From Cyclaneusma minus (lineage: Eukaryota > Ascomycota > Leotiomycetes > Marthamycetales > Marthamycetaceae), in assembly GCA_037179335.1 (NCBI GenBank), contig JAKZHN010000006.1, positions 868,001 to 932,000 of the forward strand: 64,000 bases of DNA, in the 5' to 3' direction. The notes beneath the pieces are model-generated. The model saw nothing but the letters and a program-made list of their open reading frames with translations, ran no database searches and had not been told where the DNA came from. Shown here piece after piece: positions 22,080-32,500 of the stretch (within the stretch, counting starts at the first letter, position 1; each line of letters begins with the position of its first letter). A program made the position numbers and the translations under genes.

Positions 22080-25000
22080 GGGGTGTGGTCTAAAACCGCT
22101 TTCCACAGCAATATAAAAAGGGGGAACACCCTACTGCCCTTGGTTTCGTCACTACCCGTACAAGCAAACCAGAGGATCGACTGACTGCTTCGCATTCAGC
22201 AATCAACGCATCAGCACTAACATCTTAGATCATAGCCTACTTTCCGAGCGAGTTAGACGAAGAACCTCGATGATTTAGTGAGAAAGGAAGGAATCAACAC
22301 GGGCATCCAAAGTGGCAAATGAGGGAGTTTGATATAAATGACAGTGAGAAATAAAGTCGAGAGCAGAGCCTGATCGCGGTGGTAGACCTAAGGTATGACA
22401 GTATATCGAGAGAAACCCGATGCTGGTGGCCTGGATATACCCCCCTTATTCAGTTCTGCTAAGGGTTTCTCAGATGTCGTTGTTTGGGTCCCAATGCCTC
22501 GCAAATTGTACCGTGGAACTACACGTGTAACCTCGTTGGGTATTTCCGATGTCTTGAGAAAGAAAAGAGTTGTGAATAGGGATCCCCCCTTTTATACCTA
22601 GTCGAGGGCAGGAAGATTGGCGCGGTTCTTACTCATTCAGTCAAATTGCTTGGGCTTGCTTAGTCTGGGTTCGAGGTCTAGCAGGTGATCGTCGAAGTTT
22701 GTACTTATAAATAAGACGCTTCCATCCCTTCTTTCCTGGACCCTGTCACATAATCGCTTGAAGCCGAAGTCTCATCTGTCCCAAGGAATCATGTCTTGCT
22801 CTCTGAACGCTTTATGCTTAGCTCACTCGAATTCGAAGGGAGAAAATTATTGCTTGGTTTCTGAAAGGACCAAGGTTTCAGCCAATCTGGACAACGGTGA
22901 GAAACAACCCCGACAGCAGAGCCTGATCACGGTGGTAGGCTCCGTGAAGGAAAGTAGACCGCGAAATCTGACGTTTGTGATATGGATGTACCAGCGAGTG
23001 GCTCTCTAACATCTGGTAAAAGTTCTTCACGCTGTTTGGGGTGATGGGTTCTAATACCTCGCCAATAGTACTGTTAGATCTATGATGTGTGCTTCACTGA
23101 ACTGTCATGGGAAAGGAAGGAGCTCTGGCAACGGGTCTCCGTTTTACAGTTTGTGGAGACCAGAAGTGTCACGTGTGAAGTTTTAGTTGAAGTGAGGAAG
23201 GAAGATAGCGCAAGTCGATTGTTCCGTCAAGTTGCTAGAGCCCTATTGCTGAAGTCTACACTTATAGATAGAAGCTTACAGCCCTTCTTTCTTGGACCTT
23301 ATCCCACGAATCCTTTATCGAGGAGGACTGAGTCCCACTCTCCGAGGCAGCAGGCTCTTCGTGCGTAGGTCGCTAAATGACAGGGTTCTCAGTGAGAGAG
23401 AAAATGAGTCATTGCTGAATCCTAGAAGAGGACATCAGGAAAATGTGTTACAGTTTGACTCAAACCCCAGCGAGGACTCACGTCGGCAGCAAAGCCTGAT
23501 TCCGGTAGCAGACCCAATGGCGGATATAGTACACCGCGAAACCTGATTGATGCTGGTGGTTTAGATATGCAGCTCTGTCTAGATGCCGGATTGCAGACTC
23601 CTCTTGAAGGGCCTTCGGTTCAACGTTTGTTCTATCAAGTCACGCAGAGGGCTTGATCACGCATGTAGAGAGCGATAGTGTTCTATTGTGTGTGAGGGCA
23701 GCTCCTTAAGGGAGCTGCTGCTGCGCTAGTCTTAGTGTTCGGATTTCGTTAGAGGATAACATCAGTCGCTCTGGCTTCATAGCCTTCGGAGGTTGGGAAG
23801 GAGAAAGCTGTGGATAGAAGTCTTCTTTTTTATGGTTGAGGAATAGAGATCAGTTGAGGAAAGAGAGGTCCCATGAAACATACTGGTGATTCAGGCAATT
23901 CATCTGAGCTCGCTTATGTGCTACCCAAACCTTGAGGTAACGGTCGAAGTCTGTACTTATGAATAAGACGCTTCTGACCCTCCATTTCTGGGCTTTATCC
24001 TATGTAACTGAAAGCCAAACTTGATATGTCTTAGGTACTCTTTGAGGCTCTCCATGGCTAGCTTACTTGACGGCTGAGTGCTCAGTGAGAAAGGAACGAA
24101 GGATTTCTGGTTCTCATGAGATGGAATTGGGGAAATGTGGTACAGTTTGGTTCAGGCGACAAGGAGAAACGACCTCAACAGCAGAGCCTGATCGCGGCGG
24201 TATATCCAATTTCGGACGGCATGGTAAAGACCTGATGATGGTAATTTCGACATGCGCAATCCATTTGGTACGCGAGATTGCTAACCACTGATCAGAAATA
24301 ATGCTTCACTGTTTGGTTCTAGTGGATTGGAACTATGTCGTGGAGTTACATACAAAGGGTCTCAATCGTGTCAATCTTGGGGAAAGAAGCGACTGCAGGT
24401 AGCGCCCAATTTTTATAGATCGGAATGGAGGTGCAGCTGGGAGCAGGACTGGAAGGGTAAGTAAACCTAGCTGGTGATTCAGTCGTGCTGATTGGGCCCG
24501 CTTGATTTCATATCCAAGCCTTGCAGCTAACCTTCCAAATCTGCACTTGTTAATAAAGACGCTCTCGTCCCCCTTTTTTCTGAGTTCATCCCAACCTACC
24601 CTGGTTCAGCACATCATGTCCTACTCCCCGTGGGGCTGAGCTCTTATGTGTTTAATTTGCTTGATGGCTTAATAAGGAAGAAGTGTGTCGGTCTCTGTTT
24701 TCAGAGCCATAAAGAAATTCGTTGTAGGCTGGTTTACAGTTTAAAGGACAATAAATTAGAAGCAACGTCGACAGCTGCGCCTGGCTGCGGTGTTTGACCA
24801 AACCCCGGACAGTAGCGTGTATAACAGGAAACTGATGCTGGTGGTTCAAATTTGTGTAATTCTCACCAGCATTCTAGTTTTGCTAACTTTTAGTCGAACG
24901 TCTTTAGTTTCTTGGGTCTCGAGAAGGTAGTATGTATTCTTTCTCACCTGCAACATCACTATCTTTCGTTCAGGCCTTGGGGAAGGAAGTCTTTGTGGTC

Positions 25001-26945
25001 AGGACGCCCCCTTTTTATAGTTGCGAAGTCGAGATTTTCATTGAGGGAAGGAAGTTCAGTCAGTGCAAGCTTTCTCATTCGGTTAGCCCGGCTAGTCACT
25101 TAGAGTACTGCGACTTTTCAGTATGAAGACACAGCATTCCTGGAGGTTTTTCTTTCTCTACAGAGCAAATATTCTGTCCTGTGTACCATACTCATTGTTA
25201 GCTCCTGATGGAAGGTTTTCTAAGAACAAATGGGGTCAGGGAATATCTTTACTTGACATTGTCAAGGGAATTCTACATCCTGTTTTATCCCGGAAGCATT
25301 TGCGAAACTTTGGTACGAGTGAAACTGTGAAATGTGCGTAAGTGGCGTCAGGGGAAGCCAACGACAGTAATATGTACTAGGGGCGGTAATTCTATTAAAA
25401 CTTGATGGCTGTAGTTTAGGTATACTCGGCTCTTTCGAATATCCTAAATAAAAATTGCGGAATTCTAGTTGACAGTTTCTCATTTTTAGATTTCCCTAGG
25501 GCATTCATTGATGCAAGTACGGTGTTCGTATAGTTTCTGAAAAGCTTGGGAGATACGAGGGTTGCGGATAGGGCGCTCCCTTTTTTATAGCTGGAGCGTG
25601 GAGGTTTAGTCAAAGGAAGGTTGGTGCAAGCTTCTCTTTCAGTCAAGTCGTTTGATCGCGTGATAGGGTACTGCAACCCTTCAGGTATAAAATCACGGCA
25701 TTTCTGCCATACATCTCCTTATTTACAAAGCAAAACCAAGTGAAAAAGAAGAAGATGGCCTACGCCAGATTCAAGATCAACTCTGTGGAGCTATTGTTTT
25801 CTGAAGGGGAGGTATGTGGTGATGGCTCTCTCCAACACTCCCAGCACTCGAATTCTCAAGTCCAAGTTAGACTCAGAAGCACAAAGCTCTACTAAGATAC
25901 GGTTGAAAACCTTGCAAATGGTGTCAGGAGGAGACGACGACAGTGAAGCATGCCAATGACAGTAATGCTACTTATGCGTGATGCTGGCAGTCAGATATAC
26001 ACATATTTTTTCTTAGCATGCCGTATTGCTAAACTTGGATCAAAGGCCCTCCGTGGCTGCTTGGGTCTCCATATTTCAATAACCGTGTCGTTGAACTACA
26101 CCGAGCAGCTGACTCCTTCCAGATCTTCCTGCTCCAAGCAATTCAAAACTTCCGAACCGGCAACGACGCATTTGCTCCACTCTGTACCAACAACCACTCC
26201 AGGGCTTCTCTCTTCTAAAGAGCATATGGCGATGCCTTTCCCCGATACTGTTAACGAACTCCTAAGTCCTGATCTTGGAGATACAAAGCTCTGGTGCAAA
26301 AGCTAGAAATGGCATCAGGTAAAGGTTACCTATGACAGTGGAGCATGCAAATGACAGTAGTTGTATCGACGCATGACGATGGGGCCTAAACATACATGAT
26401 TCTGCTTCGCAGTCCCGACTGTCAACTTTTAGTCAAACATCATGAGTTGCTTGAGTCTTGCAAGATAACTCGAAATTATACGCCGACAATGCGCGTAGTC
26501 GATGAAATCTATCCCTTCTCGTTATAACTCTGGGGTGAAATATTGGCGGCGAGGGCTGCCCCTTTTTATAACTGTGGAGTGAAGCTTTAGTCACGTGTTC
26601 AGAAGTTAGGCAGGTGAGGCAAGCTGGTGATTCACTCTCGTTGCTTGAGCTAACTTAGTCGGAAACCTGGCAGGTATAAAAGCATAGCTTCCTGCCAGAT
26701 CTTTCCTTCTCCACGAACCAAACCTTTGGTGATATTCGCTGTACTCTGTAGCAATAACCCTTGAAGTGCAATTCTTTTCCGAGGGCCTACGACGACTGCT
26801 TTCCCCGACGCTGTCAGAAAGCCTCTGCATCGTGTTGATCTAACCATAGTGCGAAACCTGCGTGGGTGCCGTCAAGAGTAGTCAGGGGACAACGACGGTA
26901 GAGCGGGCTAGGGGTAGCAAGCCATGCTAGTGGTGGTGAGAAGCT
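22080..26945 (+). repeat. Head-to-tail array of about eight decayed 560-700-bp units
   Basis: The same ordered landmarks recur across 4.9 kb. (a) A C-run plus TTTTATA box, seen near 22590, 23828, 24411, 25014, 25587 and 26562. (b) About 110-130 bp later a second TATA-like box, at 22112, 22706, 23263, 23958, about 24550, 25122, 25684 and 26675. Unit 2 reads TATAAATAAGACGC, unit 4 TATGAATAAGACGC, unit 5 TAATAAAGACGC. (c) A pyrimidine-rich leader. (d) A 3' module with CAGCAGAGCCTGATCGCGG or a relative, near 22364, 22917, 23493, 24180, 24769, 25351, 25940, 26310 and 26880. (e) GATGCTGGTGG. Spacing of box (b) is 594, 557, 695, 592, 572, 562 and 991 bp; the last, long interval contains two 3' modules. 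Copies are diverged and no coding frame is shared by all. Likely a tandemly duplicated small gene that has decayed. Confidence 0.75.
25755..25895 (+). pseudogene. Best-preserved short frame in the array (46 codons)
   Basis: In unit 7, about 70 bp after TATAAAA at 25684, a purine-rich AAGAAGAAG precedes an ATG. The frame begins MAYARFKINSVELLFSEGE, then meets a GTATGT that could be an intron donor, or runs on to a stop at 25893-25895. In unit 8 the matching place (near 26755-26795) keeps a related stretch, readable as TLEVQFFSEG, but without a start codon in the same position. The other units have lost it. This may be what remains of a small protein gene, or chance. I do not recognise the peptide. 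Confidence 0.3.
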
Positions 26946-28260
26946 TGAATGACACTTGGTAAGGCCACTCACCGTCTGACCCCTTCGCGAAACACTTGAA
27001 ACACGCAGGGGTAGATGAAGCCAACGGCGATGTAGTAGAAGTCTGCCGAAGGTGAGACCACCAGAAAAGTGAAATTGAAGCATGAGCAGTGACTAGTGGC
27101 ACTCCTGGTTTCCATCTACCATAGCAGCCGTCTGTGCTCTGTACCGTATTTCTGCAACGGAAATCGCGGATCGCAATGATACAGCCTGGCCTGCAATGTG
27201 TGAGCTGAAGAGAGAAGGCTTGGGGCCCCTTCTCAACGCAATATATAGTAGCTGGGTCTTCATGCTGACCAATAGCTCGTAGCTAGGTAATTTAATGGCT
27301 AGCCTGCACTGTTCATCACGTTTCACTGGCAGATGACTCTCATTCTCTGGCAATGACGAACCAGACTGTGGTCAGTGGACTTGTCACATGGAAAATCACA
27401 TGACAAATCACATGATGTTCACAATACTGATGTTCATTCATTTCTGCTTCAACAACAGCCGATTATTATACTCTGCCTCTGCTCTCTCCTTCCACAATTT
27501 ATTATTATAGTAGTATAACCATCACAACTCAATCCCTACCAAAGCCTCAAGAATCGCATTCTCAATCCCAGAAGCTCCGGCCACCCCGATACAGGCAACT
27601 AGGGAAAGACACCCACAGCTGCCTACACCAGTGCCAAATCACAGAAGCCAACCCCCCATCATATCGATATTTCGTATGGTAAAACTCATGGTAGAGCGGA
27701 GAAGTCGTGCCATCGTAGCGCCGCCGGCCGAGAAACGCCATGCCCCGTTTCCAGTTTCTGAGGTATATTTCCGGTGCCATGAGGCCCTCTCCCATCCGTC
27801 GCTAAAGTAAGACCGACACTCCTTGCAAAAATGATGGAATCCGAAAAGCCCGTATGTGCGCCTCCCAAAGACGCCTTTTGGATGTGTCTAAAAACACGGG
27901 GAAGCCACCTCGCGTGTGGCGGTCCCGACGCCGATATCCTCCCAAGACTCCTCCGGTCTACGGATTGTCCGAGTTATGTGCTCTAGAATCGTACCAGAAT
28001 GGTGAAGGGAAAGGCCAGGAAAGGCCGATTCGGAAAGAATGACGGTATTATTGTCAATTTTTTCGCGCCGCGAACAGAAGATAAAAACACTGTTTCAAAC
28101 AGATAGGTCCAATTTTGGTTGAGTGGAGTAGACATGCATGAAGTCGACTAGCCCCGGAAGTGGTCGATCATGTCCGTGATCACGTCGGCCGACAGGGTAC
28201 AAGAAGTTGGAGTCTCACTGGAATGTCAACTTAGGCACAAAACTCGAGCTGGCGTGGTTC
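26946..28260. other. Gap between the repeat array and the unknown-function gene
   Basis: Includes a triple CACATG cluster (27385-27414) and an AT-rich stretch near 27460-27510. A minus frame at 27562-27795 (77 codons, with aromatic/basic stretches such as NWKRGMAFLGRRRYDGTT) is protein-like in composition but unsupported by any family. The 3' flank of the minus-strand gene ending at 28261 is also here. Confidence 0.4.
27385..27414. promoter_or_regulatory. Three CACATG boxes at exact 12-bp spacing
   Basis: CACATG occurs at 27385, 27397 and 27409, with A-rich spacers (GAAAAT, ACAAAT). CANNTG is the core bound by bHLH factors. Function is not shown; nearby genes are uncertain. Confidence 0.35.
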
Positions 28261-29516
28261 TCACCCCTCGTTCGGCATCTCCCACGACTCAGAGTTGATG
28301 AACTCCCACTCGTTGCCCCCAGGCATCTCACCGTTAGGCGTGTTCATGACACTCCCGTCGCCCAGCGAGTAATTTGTCGTATCGAATTCACTATACGCAG
28401 GGGGGCCGGGGCTCATCAGGTTGAAGTTCTCACACAGGTCCTGGTTCGAACTAGGAGAAAGTGTCGATGATAGTCCTTCGAGGCTGGGGCCACTGGAAGT
28501 CTTGTTGTTGCTGTTGCCGCCCGCTGATGGTGCGGGGACATATGGGTAGAAGCCTTGAGGCAAGTACTGCTGACTGCCGGTCATGGTGGTGTCGTAAGAA
28601 GCTGCAACCAACTGCTGCGTGTTTTGAGGAAGGCTGGCAGTGAGTGGTGCAAAGTTGTAGACATTGTAATCTGGGTCCTCGGGCATCTGACCTGGCGTCA
28701 TGCTCTGAAATGTGCCCTGAGGGAAAGCTGGATGCTGCCTTCGGTTGTCCATCTCAGGGCTCGCAATGGTGGATGCCGGGGTTGGTGGAGCATTTGGTAC
28801 AGACATGCGGCGCATGTGACCAGGTGATGCGAGTGGACTGGTTGCTGATGAACGTCGGCTATGATCGAGCTCACGAGGGGTAGCAGTAGAGTTATGGCGA
28901 CCGTGGGACTGCTGATAGGGGTGCGGTCGAAGTGGGATGTTTTGCTGCCAGTGCGGGCTGTGCATTGGCTGTATCATCTGGCCCGGCGCCTGGCCTTGAG
29001 GAGCGAAAGCCTGCTGTCCATTGTATGCCTGATAGTGGATAGGCGCGAATTGCGGCGGGGCATGGCCTTGGGGAGAATGATAGTAGGATGCGGCCATCGC
29101 CTGGTTCAGGGCACTCCTTATTGCTACGTTGGACGTAAGGAAGGCTTGTAGTTTGGCGTGGAGGTTTGGGTCAGCCGGATTGCATTGTTGAGTCATGCGG
29201 CGGTAGGCCGGAGGTAGATCGTCGTCAATCTCCTCGTACATCTCATCGTTCTCGACATCTGCCTCGGTGACGCGAAGAGAACGACCCGTCCTCTTCTTGT
29301 GGACCTCAGACGCTCGACGGGCTGACTCGACCCGTGCTTCGATACTGCGGTCACTCCTTCTCGACGCGGCAATATATGCACGCTCTTGATTCTCTTCATG
29401 GGTCCTCTTTGATACACATTAGCTTGTGCAATAGAAAGGAGGCCGGCAGGAAGCAAAAGGTAGATGGAGCTTACCGGTGTGCTCTTGGGAGCCACATGCG
29501 AGCGAATGGGAGGCAT
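28261..29516 (-). CDS. Conserved fungal protein of unknown function, basic N-terminus and P/Q/S-rich tail
   Basis: Predicted 395 aa from exons 29516-29475 and 29406-28261 (68-nt intron, AAAG acceptor, phase 0). The joined N-terminus reads MPPIRSHVAPKSTP then RTHEENQERAYIAASRRSDR, and goes on through SIEARVESARRASEVHKKRT to an acidic patch (EEIDDDLP). I remember this block as conserved in many mould proteins annotated only as hypothetical. The segment LHAKLQAFLTSNVAIRSALN may be helical. From about residue 120 the protein is rich in P, Q, S, G, N and M, with a last acidic/aromatic stretch ending EFINSESWEMPNEG. A basic, arginine-rich helix followed by a glutamine-rich tail would fit a nuclear or transcription-related role, but that is inference only. 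A longer open frame upstream in another phase is not used. Confidence 0.75.
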
Positions 29517-32500
29517 ATCGATTATTGGGCAATTGACGGATACGGTGACCGACGCCCGTTCGGATGGAGTCTCGCAGAACTCGAGTTGTTGAGCAGGCAC
29601 GAAAATCAAATCAAAGGGTGATAGTAACTCGAGAGCAAGTTCTCGAAAGCGATTCGAAAAGCAGAAGCGCTTGAGAGTCGAAGAGACTCGTGGGGGGAGG
29701 CGGATTGATAACAGACAGAACGAAGCTCCGAAAAGCACGGAAATAGGTGCGGTTTGGAAGATCAGACTAGAGTCAGAGTCGCGGGTGCAACACCAGGCGT
29801 CTTCTCTGATGGGGCGATTGGGAGATGCTGGCGATGGGCGGCGTGTGGTGGGCGCTGGATCGATCGCGGCCGTGGTGCTTTGGCCTTGGTCCCAGCTGAG
29901 ACTCTGGTCGAGGGCGGGAGACGGGAGGTATTTCTATGTCCCATTGCAGCGGGAGGCGCTAGCAGGCCTCCACTAGACACAAAGTCACTAGCACAAAGTG
30001 GACAGCCGGGTAGAAAGGCTGATGTGCTCTGCAGGCCGATTAGGGATTATAGAAGTGTGATGTGAGAACCGGGTTCAGAATTAAAGTAGCTGCTACCTAA
30101 AAACCATATATCTGGACAGGAATGGCACAGGCCGGACGCGGGTCGATGAGCTCCCCGCCCGCCCGGGGCCGAGTGCTGAGGAAGGCCGGCCAGCTCCCCG
30201 CCGAGGAGCGGTGGGGATCTGCCGGTGGAGAGCGGAGACGAGCAAATTGATGCTCAACGAGCATTCGAGCAACCACAGTAGAAGATCGCGCGCAGATACA
30301 AGAGCTGGCGCCGAGACAGCCTGTGCGGGGAAACAAAGCGACTCACAGGCATGTTCCAAGGCACATAGCGACCCCAATGGTGTTTCGACTAGCAGCTCTT
30401 GCCGTGACATCTGAGATCTAGACTTCCGCCAACACTCCTCGAGCTCAACAGACGTCGCGACCACAACTCGTCCGTACCTGCACACCGCGCCTCAAGCTGC
30501 AGCCGATATCTCCCGCCCCAGCCTAGGCCTAGGTCGATTTGAAAGCAGCACGAGCCTCTGACGGGAGATTGGAGCTGAAGGACGTGCACCTTTCTCCTTT
30601 CCTCGTACGTCATTCAGGAGGGGGTGTTTCCAGCCATTCGGTGTACATGCGGACTGCAGAATATGCAGTTCCTAGCGCCAGATCTCTAGATTGCCGAGCG
30701 TCCAGCTAACGGCTTTCGTGCAAATCTGCCTCATGTTTCGACATCGCTCCCCTCCCACGGCTACCAACGCTCTCCACGGCGATTTCGAGAAGAGTGACAT
30801 GCCAGTTGGCAGTCGAGTCTGTCAGGCTATTAAAAAAAATCCCAGTCAGCCAATCGCAGTTTCAAAACACGCGGACAGAGCCACTGCATACGGAGACTCG
30901 AGTCTGTGGGATGTGTGAGGTCGGCCAAACGCCTTCCCTCGGTCTCGCTACCATACATCTAAATCTTCAATCACCCGAGGTCCCAACCCAAGTTCCCCCG
31001 AGCGTGGTGCGAACATATCCCCAAACGATGCGCCGGCCTTCACCTTATTCCTACCCCGCCATGACCAGATATATCGCTTGTTTTTGTTTTGGCCTGATCC
31101 TCGCTGATTGACTTTCCGTCTTTGCAGAGGATAAACTCGAATTCGTACTCGGGTTTATACTCCTCGCCAATCTGGGATAACCTTCGGCGATCTTTCCGCA
31201 ACCAATGAGCTCGATCGGTACTACCCTGAAATCTCTCACCCGTTTTTGGGATGACACCAGCGCCGGCTGTGTCCCAAAGTTGAAATGTCACTATTAGGTT
31301 GCTAAGTGAGACGCTTAGCCCGGCGGCTGATTAGTGATTCAAGCCATCAGGCTGCTTTATGCCATTCTTAGTGGAAGGTTGAGTCGAAGTTGTCGAGCTG
31401 AACAAATGTTGCATGTGAAATGCTGCTGTACTGACAGAGAAACAGGCTCACAAGCTCTATTACCTCTTACCAAGGTGGCGAGAGCAGTCTGGGAATTCCC
31501 ATTCCTCGAATATGGCATGTCTTTTGTGGCACATACAGTTGACGCGTTGCTGTGATGAACCCAATCGAACACGGAACAAGCACTGCCCGTGATGACTGAT
31601 CGCTGTTGAACCACGTTACACACCTGCGACGTTCAATTTGTCGTTCGCAGCACTCTTTTTGGGGCCAGGTTTCCCGTCCAATTATGAAGAGGCTGATATC
31701 CAAACCCACACATTCAAAGTTCTATCCCGAGAATTACTTCGTTGTCGAAAATGAATGTTATCATGTTTTCCGTTTCTACAGATTTACTTAATCAACGATT
31801 ATTTTTACAGCTCAATATGGTAGGAGGCTAGGTGGGATTTCCCGGAGAGACTGAGAACCGTTATCCGCGAACCAGGCAGATTGTAGTTGCGATAACATGA
31901 ATGGCACGTGTGAAACCTTCGATACAGAGGAAAACTGGATAATGAAGTTGACGACTGTCTGGTTCTACGATTTTGCTAAGTCAGGGTGGAGATTGGCCGG
32001 AGTCTTCTTGTTCGCAATTTCTTACTTTGAAGAGGATTAACAAACGAAACAAGCTTTCTTACTTATTTCCGTCTTGACGATTTGTAAACTTGACTGGTAG
32101 CCTGATTTGAGGGCTTTTCAGGTCGAGATAGATTACCTCAACCTTCATATATCTGAAGTCTTTACTTCGTCAATCCAAATAAGATGGACACTGTTCCCTT
32201 CTTCTTCATCTTCTTTCAGAATTGAGCTTGATATCATGGCTGATGATTGATCTAACCATCATTCATACCTGCGACTACTTGAAAAACCTGGATTCCACAT
32301 ATAAAATCTACCTCTACCCATCCTTTTCCGTCTGCACAACTCCCCGACCCGCCACATTGTCGAGCCAGTCTTCAAATGACAAGTCCGACATCCAAGACAT
32401 GCTCGCCTAACCTTGCCAGCCGCCGTGAAGCTTCAAGCTGGTGGTTACCAAAATTCCGATAGACTTGGTAATGCTGGGGGTTAGTGGGGTTATCGTGCAT

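Noticed and set aside
27562..27868. Two overlapping minus frames with aromatic/basic composition
   Set aside because: Frames compete, neither has splice partners or a recognisable domain.
30093..30485. 130-codon minus frame upstream of the unknown-function gene
   Set aside because: Low-complexity Arg/Ser/Leu content in a likely promoter; no motif.
31040..31291. 83-codon minus frame with a protein-like stretch
   Set aside because: No partner exon, no family, and a competing frame over the same bases; left as part of the gap description.
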